Shown here piece by piece: positions 12,301 to 32,582 of a DNA stretch of 64,000 bases. Below the pieces are notes generated by a model. That model saw nothing but the letters and a program-made list of their open reading frames with translations. It did not search any database and was not told the origin of the DNA. Numbering within the stretch: the stretch's first letter is position 1; each line of letters starts with the position of its first letter. Source of the stretch: Litomosoides sigmodontis. Taxonomy: Eukaryota; Nematoda; Chromadorea; Rhabditida; Onchocercidae. Made by a program: the position numbers and the translations under genes. The stretch lies in the NCBI GenBank assembly GCA_963070105.1, contig OY718804.1, positions 5,107,317 through 5,171,316 of the forward strand, in the 5' to 3' direction.

Positions 12301-15300
12301 CCCATCCGGTAGCGAATATCGAGCTCCACCAGTTGATCTGGAAATCACCAGCTTCATAATTTGGTATATTAAAGCATTCATATATATTTTTTGGTATACC
12401 AGCTTCATATATATATATTAAAGGTGTAGGAACTATTTTCCACAAATTTAGTTAAGTTTAGACATTTTCAGTTGAAGTCAATAAATTTTGCTGAATCTAC
12501 TCAATTTATGCAGCAGACCTTATTTTAGTTTTCGAAAAATTTTCCGTCGTAAATGGTCTAGTTCGCGCACAAGAATTAAGATCTTCTTCTTGCCACAACC
12601 TATGTACTGATGCGCCATGTTGAAGTGATACATCTCCAGAATTCCTGGAATAGAAAAAATAACGGTTGGAGCACAATTAACTACAAAGCAAAAACGGTTT
12701 TTGTTTTTTTTTTTGCTTTCATTTTTCATCTTGTTACTCAATATTTCAGTTGCATACGAATAACGACAAATTTCACATCTTTCAAAGTAAAAATTGAAGT
12801 TGTCTAATAGCATCTAATAAAATATGATATGATAAACCTTGCAGTTCCCCTAGATGGTGCACTTGCTTTTGTATCAGTTCCGGTTTTCCCGTCCCTTACT
12901 TCATCAATGACAACGAATTTTACTGGCGTGTTCTTATTCCCTTGATCGACATCTCCTATAAATTACCAAATAGTTCCACTGTTCAAGCAGAAATCAAAGA
13001 CCCAGCAAATTTCCTGATGGAGAACCATAGGAAAAAAACACTGACATATAAAAATGTTTGAATTCGACCAAAGAAATAAAAAAATCGTTAGCTACACAGC
13101 CAATAACAACTATATGAATTAGCAAAAAGTATCGAAAGCATTCAGTAACACTATAATCCTAAAAAAAACAGTCCAATTGTTTGCAAAAAGTCACAAGAAC
13201 TTAAATAATGAACAAGGTAAATGAATACAACTACCTTTCACATTAGCAGTAGCAGCACTAGGATCTGCCAGCGACTTCAAATCAGATCTTACATCACTTT
13301 GTGTCTAGAAATCATTTTGAATCAAAGAATGATTGAAAGCCTCGTTAATTACGAATGAATCAAAAGAAATTAGTATTCCACCATGATGAAAAAATTGTTG
13401 CACCGAATGGAAAAAATAAAGTGCAGTATTTTCATGTTACCGTTCAGGTATTCCTTGGACAAATCACAGAAAATACCGTACCTTTCCAACAGAGCGGATA
13501 TCTGATGTGTTGCTTATTGGAATCATTCCTTGTTGCACAGTAATCGTTTCCCAGCGCTCAACAGTATTAACTGAATTTCTTTTGGCTGGAAAAACCTATT
13601 TTTAATAAATGGAAATAAACTAAACAGGAACTGCGATATCACGTACGGGGAGAGTGACCCTGTAATGAATGTGAGACATGGACAGCAGCAAAACAATTAG
13701 CAGAACCGTATTATGCCGTAAAGTTATTAAAGAGGTACGTAAAGAATGGTACAAAGGACATTTTTAAAGGATACATGATCAGCATTTCTAGAAGAAAAAC
13801 ATTTTTAGCTAATATTTGAAAAGGTACATCATCTTTTCTGTTTGAAAGATGATGATGGGATTGAATAAAACTATAGAGTAAAAAAAATTACTTGCAAATA
13901 ATAAGAAAAATGCACTAACCAATATGTTTGAAACAGAAGTTCAATCCGCCACCAAAATCCAAGCCTAATGCGCCACAAACCGTACAAGGTGCAAAAAGAC
14001 GTTGCCGATGATCTTCATAAATATCTTAAATCATGAATACCAATATAAATATTTATGTTAACAGCAGACTCCATGTACAAAATAGAGTAACATTAGTAAA
14101 ACATGAAATAGAGTGTATATGTAGATTTCAAGCAGTAGGTAAACTTACGTGCAACACAGTGATCCAATTTTGGAAGTGTGCAATTCGAACAACGAAGGTT
14201 TTCATTATCGGAAAAAGCATGCACTAAATTTTTTTCGGAATCCAAAGCTTCCTCAATTTGTTTGCATAGTTTGATTAATAGACTTCGAATAATGCGGGAA
14301 TCATGTTCCGCACTCATTTCACTTGACTCTTCGTCTATTTCCGAAGCTGATCCAATAACTGCTTTGCAATATCTGTCGTTTGACAGAACGCCATTCTAAA
14401 AATTAAATTTTTAAAATTGAATTATGTTCAAAGGTTAGCATTCGACAGCGTCATTTCCAATTGCTAACAAGCCGTATATTTGGTAAACTTGAATGTATAA
14501 ATTGCTTTATGAAATTCCTGCAACGATTTTCAAAAGACGATTTTTGCATATTTCCCAGAGATCAAAAAAAAACTAACTTTAGGAATGAAGATGCACTGTG
14601 AACTCTTCATCTCATCTGTTTTAAGATAATCTAATTTGTGTTCCTCAGAACCATCCCACTCAAGTCTTGCTTTCAGCCTTCTTAACATATATTGATTCTT
14701 TGCTGAATGATACGAGTGATACCTTCTCTTAGCAACTTGGATTTCGCGTAAACGAGTATCCTCAACTTTTGTTTTTCCTACAAAGCTTGGCTTCCATTTC
14801 TTAAATTCATTCAGTTAAACAACTTTGTTATCAGAATTAAATTTTAATTGCCGACACTACTAATTCTAGAACAATGCACGCACCATTAAGAGAACGAGGA
14901 TTAATAAAGTTCTTTAAAATAAAAATAGGATTTAATAATCTTCCAAGAATTTATGTTGATATATTACCTTTTTTTTGGTCTTCCTCCATGGTTTTAGCGT
15001 ACGAAACAGTAAGACGACGTATTTTTTCGGCTATCAGTTTTCTCAAATCACGAGTGGTAGACAACTTTCGTTCAAGAGCTGCTAGTTGACAGCGAATTAC
15101 TTCTTCATCAGTCCAAACTTCAGCATTTCTATTTAAAATACCAATTATTCCTCACCAAAAATTATATTCTAAGAACGAAAGAGAAGCCAAACGCCACATA
15201 CTAAGTGAACAAACAAATCAGCACATAACCATATCTTACTTCAGAGGGTCTTCATCATCGTCATCGAAAAGAGCATCATTGAATAAATCTTGTTCTGCAC

Positions 15301-16205
15301 AAGCCCAATCTTCCACTGTCATCAGTGTTTCATCATCAGTGCTAAAAGGCTGATATTGTATTTTTCATCCTCTTTTCATCTCCATATCAGTGTTAAACTC
15401 CCTTGAGTTTCTATTTATACAAAATCTTTTCTATAAAAATCAAAGAGCAAATAATCAATAGCATCAGACAAAAGTTCTGTAACCAATGGATACAAACACT
15501 GACGTCAAGGATACATCTTTCGGTTTACTGATTAGAGTTCTCTCAATACGACGTTGCTCCACGGCAGCATGCTGTGCCAATTGTTTGAAGAAATGAACAT
15601 GCTTAAAAAATAATCAAGAATAGAAGCCTTTTCTATTTGAAATCATCCTAGCCAGCATTTTAATGCAGAATTTGACATGTTTAAGCTCTCGTTAATACCA
15701 TCCCGCCACTTCACCAAGTTTTGAAACGGAGGTTCTTTTCTCCTACCTTTGATTATTACATTAGAATGCAACCACTCCCTCAAAAAATTTACAACAATCA
15801 ATAAATCATAAATATCATACCACTTCGCAGAAACCTTCCGGTGTCAGCTCTGAAGGTAAACGATAATTTTTACATGCTAACTGCGTTCGGCGACTAACAT
15901 ATGAACAACGTTGCATGCAAGTTTCTTTTTCACTCTCATCATCATCGATCCGATATTTCCACGCACGTCGACTCAAGCGAACTCTCCGGTTTCCCTCACT
16001 CTCTTTCTGCTTTATTTTCTAAAATAGTGCTAGTGTGAAGTTGAAGACTCCTGCAGTCGCATATAATTACAACTGTTCAATTCGATATGCCATGTAACAG
16101 AGATGTAAGGGACGGAATTTCAATAATTACCTTACAGATCGCGGAAAGAGTGAGGTCATCATGCAGCGCGTGTCCAAATTTTTCATCACCTGTTTTCGTT
16201 CCCAT
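9335..16205 (-). CDS. KANSL2-like NSL-complex subunit with long serine-rich tail
   Basis: About 22 exons on one strand join with consistent phase, apart from one junction near 14.97 kb, and predict roughly 960 residues. KANSL2 belongs to the NSL histone-acetyltransferase complex and has two C3Hc3H zinc-binding modules. Both are visible: one in exons 2-3 (RCSYVSRRTQLACK ... GFCEV|HVHFF, 16018-15540) and one in exons 7-8 (LRCSNCTLPKLDHCVA|H, PCTVCGALG, NFCFKHI; 14390-13920). Between them is an acidic DDDDEDPLK block followed by NAEVWTDEEV, as in human KANSL2 (DPLK then a TAEE helix), and a basic coiled segment. Human KANSL2 ends soon after the second module. Here low-complexity S/T/A/P-rich exons continue and end in GLEEEEDE. 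Exon 12 has an alternative stop at 12506-12508, so a shorter isoform is possible. The first ATG is 16203-16205. Confidence 0.82.
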
Positions 16206-16705
16206 CGCTGCAGTAATTTCTAGCAAATATAACTGCCACAGTAAATATATAATAAAGTTAATTGTTATTAATTGTCATAAGGTAGCAAGCAGCCTTTGGT
16301 TATCAATAACACTAAACATAGACTAGGTGAAACTGGACGAGAAGTAAAAATAAGACATTCACAAACCCTCCCAAATTTGGATTTCGAGCTTCTCGAATTA
16401 TCAGTTGCTTTTAATTAAATAAAAATAATGCAGCAACTTCCTTCTTACTTTTCTCTTACTCTTGCACCTCTTCTCCCTTTTATACAATAATTAATTATCA
16501 GAAAAACATATAATAAGCAAATCGGCTTCTGCTTCCACAGGAACAACTTTTCTCTTTAAATGTTTATTCTAAAATCTGCAAGAAATGTAAGTCTACAAAG
16601 ACGAAAACAAAGTCGAATTTGTAAAGCGAATATAGGAACGAACAAAAATGTACACCGATACACCTAATAACAGTTAAATTACATGTAATTCAGAGACAAA
16701 ATATA
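16206..16705. other. Spacer between KANSL2-like gene and dnc-4
   Basis: About 500 bases separate the dynactin p62 stop (16706) from the KANSL2-like start (16205), both on the minus strand. I see no coding exon. The spacing is just long for an operon, but co-transcription cannot be excluded. Confidence 0.5.
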
Positions 16706-19015
16706 TTATCGGTTTAAAGCAGGTTTTGACCCTCCTGAAGCTTTTGCCACGCCCAAGAGTACGCACACTTTATGCTGAAGCCAAGTCTGATCATCGGCCT
16801 GTTCGAATGAACTGCTACAATTACTGTATTTCACAATTAATAACAATTTCCTATCCTCACCTTCAGTTGCATGAACATTAAACCTTATTCCAACGCGATG
16901 CCGTCGTCTGAACACAATCAAACTGAAAAAATTCCGTGATTGATTCATGAAATCACATTAAACGATAGAGAATATCAAAGCTTGTACTACGCCCCCAGTT
17001 TTAGTTTTTTACTGCGAATTTTTTCTGCAAAATTACGGATACTAAAAATATTCCAACAGTTTCAAATGATCAGGTAGAGTGCAATATGTCAAACAAAAAA
17101 GGTCATATGCAGAAAATAACCAACCCTTCACTTTCGTTAGTAATCTTTTCAAGTGCTTCATCCCATTCCATCTCGTCATCTCTGTTTGGTACAGATAATT
17201 CAATTTCAGGAGAGCTGCACTGTAAGACACATAAATATTTTCCACTATGAAGTATATATTATGTAGTTACTCGTGTTATTTAGATGCGGTTAGTCAAGAA
17301 GCTACTTTACATTGTAAAAGTTCTAATTTGCGTAATTTACCTTAACATACGATTCATCTCCATTTGCACATGGAGTAATTATGATGCGTGCAAAAGTAGC
17401 GGAGAAATTCGATACAGTGAGAAAAACCGGACACCACTGATTGCCTACAAGAGCTACTTGGCGAGAGAGGCGAATATCGGGCACATGATTTCCAGCCAAA
17501 ACCTAAAACAGCCCCATGGAATTATCAGCAATACCATCGATATACAAACGAACAGCAAACATACAAAAAAGAGAAATGATATGACTATAATATCCTCCTG
17601 ATAACTGAAGGCAGCTGACCTTACAATGCCTGTGTTTACTACCTGTGTTTCAACTTATTCTCTAATCGATTACGTAATTTGTTACCTGAATTTTAAATTT
17701 GATTGAAGTGGGACTGTATTCCCCCTTGCACAAACTATGATCACACTGTTTGCAACGTATTGAATGACGTCCAGTAAGAGGCGTTCTAATGGGTAACAAA
17801 GCTCGTCCGTTAGCAAGAGGTTGCTTTGCTTCCTGCATCAAGGTTGCAATGCTTCCTACATCTACAATAGGTGCATAATATAAAAACTTCAATACAAAAA
17901 TTTTTAAGTATCGAAACCATCAGACCGCAAATTTTTATCAGTTTTCACAAGAGATGCTTTTAAGTGAGTTTACATTGCCACTATTAACTAGAAAAAGCAG
18001 CCTTTCTAACAAAAATTTTTCATAACGGTAAAACATGCGTGAAAGGTTAGAAAAATCTTTAAAAAAAGCGGATATGAAGCTCGTGTTTCAGTTATACTGT
18101 CCTTGTGCGCATAAATAAGAAAGTGTATGGGGACATATGAATCATCAAGTACCTATTTCATGCTCATTAAAGATGGAATCATCCAACGGTTCCACGTCGT
18201 CCGTAGGTTCTAGTACAGGAAATCTTTTTTCTGTTCGTTCAGCTAACGCTGCTTTTCGTCGGTTATACATTGTCTGTAGACCAAAACGATCCGAAAGAAC
18301 GCTACCGAGGTTTGATCTTCTACAGCACAACATCTTTCATAATAAAAATGTTTTCAGAAGTTAAAACTGCATCTCTAAATGGAGAATAAGAAAATCTAAA
18401 TTTTATTGCTCCCTACCTTTTAGAATATTTATGCCGTTCACGATCAGCTCTTTCGATGGCCGCGTAATTTCTCATCCTTTCTAAAAATGCAGATAACAGT
18501 TGCTCATCTCCAAACTGATATTGAGGCCAAATTGTTGATGAAGTGGAGTCGGGTATGCCCGAGTCTGCTGTTGTCCAACGACACGTATTACATGATAAAT
18601 GATAGGTTTCGTTGGATGCCCGTATAACAGCACTCACTCCTGCAGTATTGATTACATTACTAAAAAGTTTTGATAACAGCTTTAAAATATTTATATTCAT
18701 CACTTACCAAAGTCTGTGAAAACTTATATCTCATAATTTCAATATAGTATCAAAGCTCAACATTTTTATCGTGAAGTTCTCACCGCAAATTGGACACTGA
18801 TAGCAGTTGGAACACCGGTTCTTTTTTTGCCTTGCTTCACCGGTCGACACGTTGTCCAGACAAGAAGGACAGAAAGACGTGTCCATTTCTTGGCTTACGC
18901 ATAACATACACCGAATGTTGGAACAGTGACGACAGAAGTATAAGCGATTCAAACTTTCCCACTCACCACAGCTACACTCATACTTAACATGATCAATAGA
19001 AAATAAAGCTGTCAT
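16706..19015 (-). CDS. dnc-4: Dynactin subunit 4 (p62)
   Basis: Seven exons read as DCTN4, the pointed-end subunit of dynactin, the dynein activator. Exon 1 (from 19015) carries the Cys-rich N-terminus: RLYFCRHCSNIRCMLC, FCPSCLDN and NRCSNCYQCPIC, matching the human zinc-binding region. The next exon has YHLSCNTCRWTTADSGIPD; then SDRFGLQTMYNRRK; then HSIRCKQCDHSLCKGEYSPT with SIKFKIQ, a hallmark block. GNHVPDIRLSRQ follows, then an acidic exon (NRDDEMEWDEALEK), and a last exon ending SKPALNR. Exon 1 joins exon 2 in phase by a GTTGAG donor near 18.76 kb; a 6-base ACTTTG between good splice signals near 18.71 kb could be an optional microexon. No key cysteine of the visible motifs appears lost. 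Confidence 0.92.
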
Positions 19016-19845
19016 ATCCCCCTACCTGAAATAAACATAACTCTGTTATTGACTAATAAACATAATCCTCTCCTTTTGCCCGCATATCAATTAATTACGT
19101 GGGAGTGTGGTAAAGATATCATCTGGAAAATCTTCCTAGCTAATAATACCTCCTATCCATTCCCTCCCCCCCAGACACACACACACACAAAGACATACAT
19201 ACAAACGAAATAGCAATATAGTAACAGGTAAAAGAATCACTTATCTCATATGCCTCACCAACCCTCACCCCATATCCCTCAACACCACCCTCACCACCTC
19301 CACAACACGTCCAAGCAACACATTACCTGTCTCAAAACTAACGGCATCATTGTCACGGCCACTCGCTCGCATATAGTTATCAGCGTTAAATCCGGTCTTC
19401 ATGAGAGGCGAGAATTTCGGAATTTACTGTGTGAGGTTGTTTGCGTGAGATTCCCGCAGAGGAAGATAACTTCCCTAATATTAATGATCATATGTATTTT
19501 GCATTTATTGAGGAAATTCTCAGAGATTGATTTAAAGTGCCATATTTATTACATTTTTGAAAGCAACATTACCATTAAGTTATTTTATCAATTTTAAGAA
19601 TATGTTAATGTTCTCCATATCCACTGATTATTTTATTGCGGTTGTGGCATCGTGATTTTCTTCAAATTATTCATATTTTTGTCGAATTTTTTGAAGTTCT
19701 TTCGTTTTCAAGTAAGCAGTTACATGCTGTGTTCTTGAGATTGTGGGGCAAAAGTTTTCCAATGTTTCACCGTGAAATATGGTATAGTTGTTGTGAATAG
19801 AAAAGTCATTCTTATTTGTTTCAATATTGACGTTAAAGAGCGGAA
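19016..19845. other. Divergent promoter region dnc-4 / ufc-1
   Basis: This lies between the oppositely facing starts of dnc-4 and ufc-1. It has a short run of CA repeats near 19.18 kb and a C-rich stretch at 19.25-19.33 kb. The plus-strand frame at 19250-19597 is unlike any protein I know, and I regard it as chance. Confidence 0.5.
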
Positions 19846-21019
19846 ATGGAATTAGACGAGTCGATGAAGAAAGCACTGAAAGCTATTCCACTAATGAGGA
19901 CGAAAGCTGGACCCCGTGATGGGGATTTATGGGTTCAGGTTATATGCCATTTTTTAAAAGTTTAATTTAGATAAACAAGAATGAAATTTTGCATATGATT
20001 GCTAATTTGTAGAATGGGAACTCTCTGTAGAGTGAGTGCGAAAGTAATAATTGTAAGTGGAAAGAAGTAAAACTTATACTTCCAGAGATTGAAGGAAGAA
20101 TATGAAGCTTTAATAGCTTTTATCAACAATAACAAGGCTGCAGATTTAGATTGGTTTCGCTTGGAAAGTAACAGTAGTGGGACAAGATGGTTTGGTAAAT
20201 GCTGGCATTATCATAACATGCTCAGGTATCGTAATTCTTCAATAAAATAATCACTTAATTAGAAACTTAACTGTCTTTATCGGCCCTTGTTTTTTAACTT
20301 TATTAATATTCAAATAGGGATAAGTATGTTTAAGATATGTCAATTTTACTTCAGATATGAATTCGATGTTGAATTTGACATTCCGGTAACATATCCTACC
20401 ACTGCTCCAGAAATTGCATTACCTGAGTTGGATGGTAAAACTGCGAAAATGTACAGGTATTAGTCTTCTTATTTTCAATATATTATTAATAGCTAATATG
20501 GAACAGAGAAGAATAACTGCCAGTGTTAAGGCATATTTTAGACTTTATTTTCTTTTTATATATTAAATTTAGATTTTACAGTCGCGCTGGTCTTTTGGTC
20601 ATTGCTTTAAAAGTAACCTTTGAGATGCTTTGATGTTATGATATGATAGGATTTAAATCCAGTCTTTAGTAACATGCCTATGAAAATGACACATTATTTG
20701 TGTTCAAGTTAATCTGAATTGAACATAAATAATTAATTTGCCGTTTTCGTAGGTGTGTTGCAAACTTATGATTTATAGTCCAAATCATGAGTACTTATAG
20801 TACTTTAAAAAATGTCGCATATGATTTTGTGCAAAAAAGGTTTTTATGTACTTCAGAGGAGGGCGAATTTGCCTATCGGACCACTTCAAACCGTTGTGGG
20901 CTCGAAATGTACCGAAATTTGGAATTGCTCAAGCGTTCTCATTGGGATTAGGACCTTGGTTAGCTGTGGAAGTTCCAGATCTAGTTGACCGCGGTATGAT
21001 ACAACCGAAAGCTGCATGA
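19846..21019 (+). CDS. ufc-1: UFM1-conjugating enzyme 1 (E2)
   Basis: Four exons (19846-19938, 20086-20225, 20355-20456, 20857-21019) give 165 residues; human UFC1 has 167. UFC1 accepts UFM1 from UBA5 on its active-site cysteine and passes it to targets, many at the ER. Conservation is very high: [71 protein letters not shown]. The active-site region [14 protein letters not shown] places the catalytic Cys near residue 117. The C-terminus is [17 protein letters not shown]. The start is the first ATG of the frame and all phases agree. Confidence 0.97.
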
Positions 21020-21845
21020 AACATGTGAAAAAGGATACTTGAGATAATTTTTTCCCTTTTTTAAGGTTGAATGGAACTCGTTGGGCATTACTTTCAAGGA
21101 GGATTTATGTTATTAGCCGATGCTTGGTCTTTGTTTAGTTTTTTTCTTTTCTTGGAATGGGAAGGAATCTTTCCATAAATCCTTTTCTGAAGGGGAATTT
21201 TAATTTGCATAGGTTTTAACATTTTTTCATTGTCTTCTATTCGCGTTAGTCTCAGACATTAAGCAACAATTTCAGTTATTTGAAAAAATTTCTATTTTCA
21301 GTTTTGTGATCTTTTATTATTTATTGTTGCAAATGAGGTGTTGGCCTTTTATCGGTTTACATTGTAGTCGTTATCTTATTATGTTCCGTTCTATACTGTT
21401 CTTGTTCTGTATTGTAAATTAATTCTTGTCGATACATGCAGTTTATATGTGAGAGAACTTGTCCATCACTACAATTTTTCAAGGAAGCTTCACAGAATAG
21501 CATGGGTCTAACAATAGGAAAACTCTACATACAAGTGAGGAAATCTTAAAATGATAATGTGAGTGTTTTAAGTGGAGTAAGCATTGATATCAATTTAATT
21601 GTATACTGGGAAACTTCGATTTCTTCTTTCGATTTCAAACAAAGCACTTTGTTTGAAAAGACTGGGACTTATGAAGTTGGCATTGGATGGATTCAAAAGA
21701 AAACTGTAAATTTGCGAAAATCGTCTCATAGTTCATGAGAAATGAGGTAGCACCGCGACTGATAATAAAAGTTGCAAGAAGAAAGCATCGGTTTTATTAA
21801 TTGTATTCTATCTAGCGAGAAAGCTATCACTCATTTCGGTTGTCT
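21020..21845. other. Intergenic, convergent gene ends
   Basis: AT-rich sequence between the ends of ufc-1 (plus) and the unrecognised minus-strand gene. It presumably holds both 3' untranslated regions. I see no coding exon. Confidence 0.5.
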
Positions 21846-23478
21846 TTAAAATCGTGGCATAGCTCGAACTTCTGCAAGCGTCCGATCAATTTTCTCCAAG
21901 AAACGATCTTTTGGTCGTGATGTTATCTGGACGAAATTCGAACACACAATACGTGAATCCTGATTACGAACATACGGATGTTCGGCGTACATGTATGGGG
22001 TCAGTGGAGTGCTGAAATTACATCGGATGACATTAAATCAACATGATTGTAAGTATATTCTCTCTTCTTGCTATTGGTTGGATTAAATCCTTGTTAAGAT
22101 GCATTTGATAGGTTCACTAATATTATTTTCATTGCTGTTATCATAGCGTATCCTCATTAATTCATCGTTATCTATTTCACTGAAATATAAGTGAAAAAAT
22201 TACATATTGGATCCTTTGTAATCAATAATCATTTGTTTGTTATTCCGTTTCCAGTCCTCATCAGCTTTTTCTCGGCAAGATATGTAATTATCCTAAATAT
22301 GAATTTTACGTTTCAAGACAATTTTTACTTGTTTCAATAAGATTAATATAACTTTATATGCTATTCTTATCATCTAATCACACCAAAAGGAAGCAATTCT
22401 TTGATGTACCAAAATCTTAGCAATACAGGCACAGATAGGGTGAGAAAATGATAGTTCTCAGATCATTTAGATTTAGTTAAGTAATTGCAAATATCCATAC
22501 AATTATTTCGCAAGCATTTCATCACTCAAAAAACTTATATAAATTGCTCGAACTTTTGTGGAAACAGAAATTTATTAAGACATTAATACACACTAAATAT
22601 TGTGAGGCAAATTCTAAGATTCATTTATAGATTTTAATATTCTAGTTGGAAACTTTTCGGAAAATGTGACAGTACACTTGACGTATAAATTAAGCAACAT
22701 TTTCACCTTCATAATATTACTTTTCTAAAAAATACATTTTTGAATAAGGTATTATAGTGCTAGCTTCCTTTGTTGTTTTTCTTTTTCCATAACACAGCTA
22801 GTCAAGATTTATTTTAGTTTGCACAATGATGTCATACCTTATGTTGGAATGGTGATAGTACCCTTGAGTTGTAGGTCAGTTTGACGCCATTTGTCGGATA
22901 ATGGGATAAGTAACCCGCACTTCCTGTTAGGCCTTGCTCACTGAACATTTTCTCCAACGGTGCTGTCGTGATATCTTGATCAACTTCAAAAATATCAAAA
23001 TTAGAAAGGATTTGTTGATTGAAGGAGGAAATGAAATAAACTGATAGACTGTTTAATGAATGAAAAAGGAAAGGACGTTAGGTGAGGTGCAAATATCGCA
23101 GCATAACCTACACGATTCATTTAGAGCGGCGGAACCGAGTAAATCATGTGCCCGCAGCATACTGTGAACACTAATCGAGTTACCCGATGTAGTGGACAAT
23201 TTTGGCAATTTATTTCCTGGCCGAAATATATTATGCACATAGTTCTCAAAACTGGCCGACGCTGACCCATCTGGGAAAATACTGCGATCGTACTTATTCT
23301 CTAAACTGGATGTTGCACGTGGGAACCAGACTGATTTCGCTAAACCGTTCTCAATCACTCCATCGAAGCTACCGTTACCAATGACGCTTCTCTCTTTATG
23401 GTTGTAGTTATAGTCTCCTGTACTGTAATTATTGCCACTGTTGCTGTTGCTGTTGTTTCTGATAGTGTAGTTTGACAT
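21846..23478 (-). CDS. Unrecognised conserved-looking protein
   Basis: At least three exons. Exon 1 starts at the ATG at 23478 (MSNYTIRNNSNSNSGNNY, Asn/Ser-rich) and runs to about 23110 (LLGSAALNES). Exon 2 (about 22990-22840) has LEKMFSEQGLTGSAGYLSHY and ends LSPFQHK. The last exon (about 22012-21846) reads PLTPYMYAEHPYVRNQDSR, FVQITSRPKDRFLEKIDRTL and AEVRAMPRF before a TAA. Exon 2 ends in phase 0 but the last exon needs phase 2, so a small exon in the 0.8-kb gap, or an indel, is missing from my model. No membrane segment or signal peptide is visible. I do not recognise the family. Confidence 0.6.
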
Positions 23479-24983
23479 AGTGCAAAATAAAATCTTCAAT
23501 GATCGTAAATTATCTAAAAGTAATTCAAACTGGCAATTGTAAATTCAATAACGATTGACCTATGATAAGTAGCTCATAAATTATCATACCATCTAAATCA
23601 TTGTGTATTTTCCAAGCTTTAAATAAATTTCTCTCTTTGCTACGGAAATATTAGCTGATAAATTTTGTATGAAATCTGTAGTGCACTTTGACGCATTTTC
23701 AGGCACTAAATGGCTAAAGATTCAAAAATTATATAATGTTTGAGAAATCGTTAAGATTTCCTTTTTTTGATATTTCGTTTTTTTTTCTTGACCCACTGAA
23801 AGATGAGAGAATGATTTGCTGTCTTCAGTAACATTAGATCAAGCCGATAGGTGCAACAAGTACGCTGTTCTCTTTCAAATCTCGTAATCTCACAAAACCG
23901 ATTCGACCCATCACAAATCTCATGAAGGATTTCTTAATTTTTGAAACATCTTCGTCGCAATTTGTTTGAGTGCTATGCGAACCGTTGACCATCTTTACTT
24001 GCATGGAACAACAAGAGCATTTGCAAAACAGAAAAAACGGAATCGATTAAATTTCATAGGTGGAAGGATCTCTGCATACATTACCGGCTTGACTTCAGGC
24101 AGAATTTTCCATTGGAAAGCAACGAATACAACAGTGCTTGCTCACTTTAGTGCTGTTCAAAAATTCACAATCACGAAACCTATGCTCGCTCTTCCCTCTT
24201 AATGATACAACACATTATGGTATGAAATCGACGATGCATTAAATGAGTCAGCGCGTTCCGTTCATATATCCCATCCTTTCACCCTCTGTCTCTCTCTCTC
24301 ACCCCTTCCCTCTCTTTCCCCAGCATATTGCGATAATTCATAGTAAATGGAATAAAATTTGCATTTTATCAGTTGAACAGTAAGTTAAAATGAAAAAAGC
24401 AGGAAGTAATGTTAAATGGAAGTAGGAGACGTTGAAGTAAGCGGATGAATAGGACGAAGTTCAAAGAAAGGAGTTTTGCAAATTTTCTCAAAATTCCCTT
24501 CTTCCATCTCTTTCTGCCCCATTACAGAACAGCTGCCTTTAGCCATTGCAGCTAGTGAGCTGAACTGAAAAGTGTTCTGTCTAATTTCGATCGACTACAC
24601 TCTACCGTCTACTCAACCACTTTGTGTAATTCATATCACACACACACACGCACACACACGCACACACACACACACACACACACGCACACACACGCACATG
24701 TGCAACTGGCTAATCACCCGCAGGAGTTCGTAGCCAGGTGCTGGAGGATATCAAAGTGTCATAAATACCAGTACAGCACTACCTCTCCAACGCTTTCTTC
24801 TTTTTCTCCTTGCAAAAGCACTTCCAACTTTCACCTCTACAAACTACAAAAGTTGAAACTATGAAAACTTATCGAAAACTTTATTGATCATAGCCATTCC
24901 ACATTTAGCATCAAGAAATTGTCGAAAAAAACTGTGTGATATCAAGTGTTATACAACTGACATATATACATATGCATCTATCT
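23479..24983. other. Intergenic, upstream of the 23.5-kb gene
   Basis: Mostly AT-rich sequence between the start of the unrecognised gene and the last glutamate-receptor exon. It holds a CT-rich patch near 24.29-24.32 kb and a CA microsatellite. The plus frame 23966-24202 is unsupported. Confidence 0.5.
24636..24698. repeat. (CA)n microsatellite
   Basis: A run of CA dinucleotides interrupted by a few CG units, about 60 bases, in intergenic DNA. Confidence 0.9.

Positions 24984-32582
<7,599 letters not shown>

Noticed and set aside
19250..19597. 115-codon plus-strand frame
   Set aside because: The start is His/Pro-rich low complexity and the rest Phe/Ile-rich; there are no splice partners and it lies in a divergent promoter region.
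24622..24864. Open frame with a Thr-His repeat
   Set aside because: It is simply a translation of the CA microsatellite.
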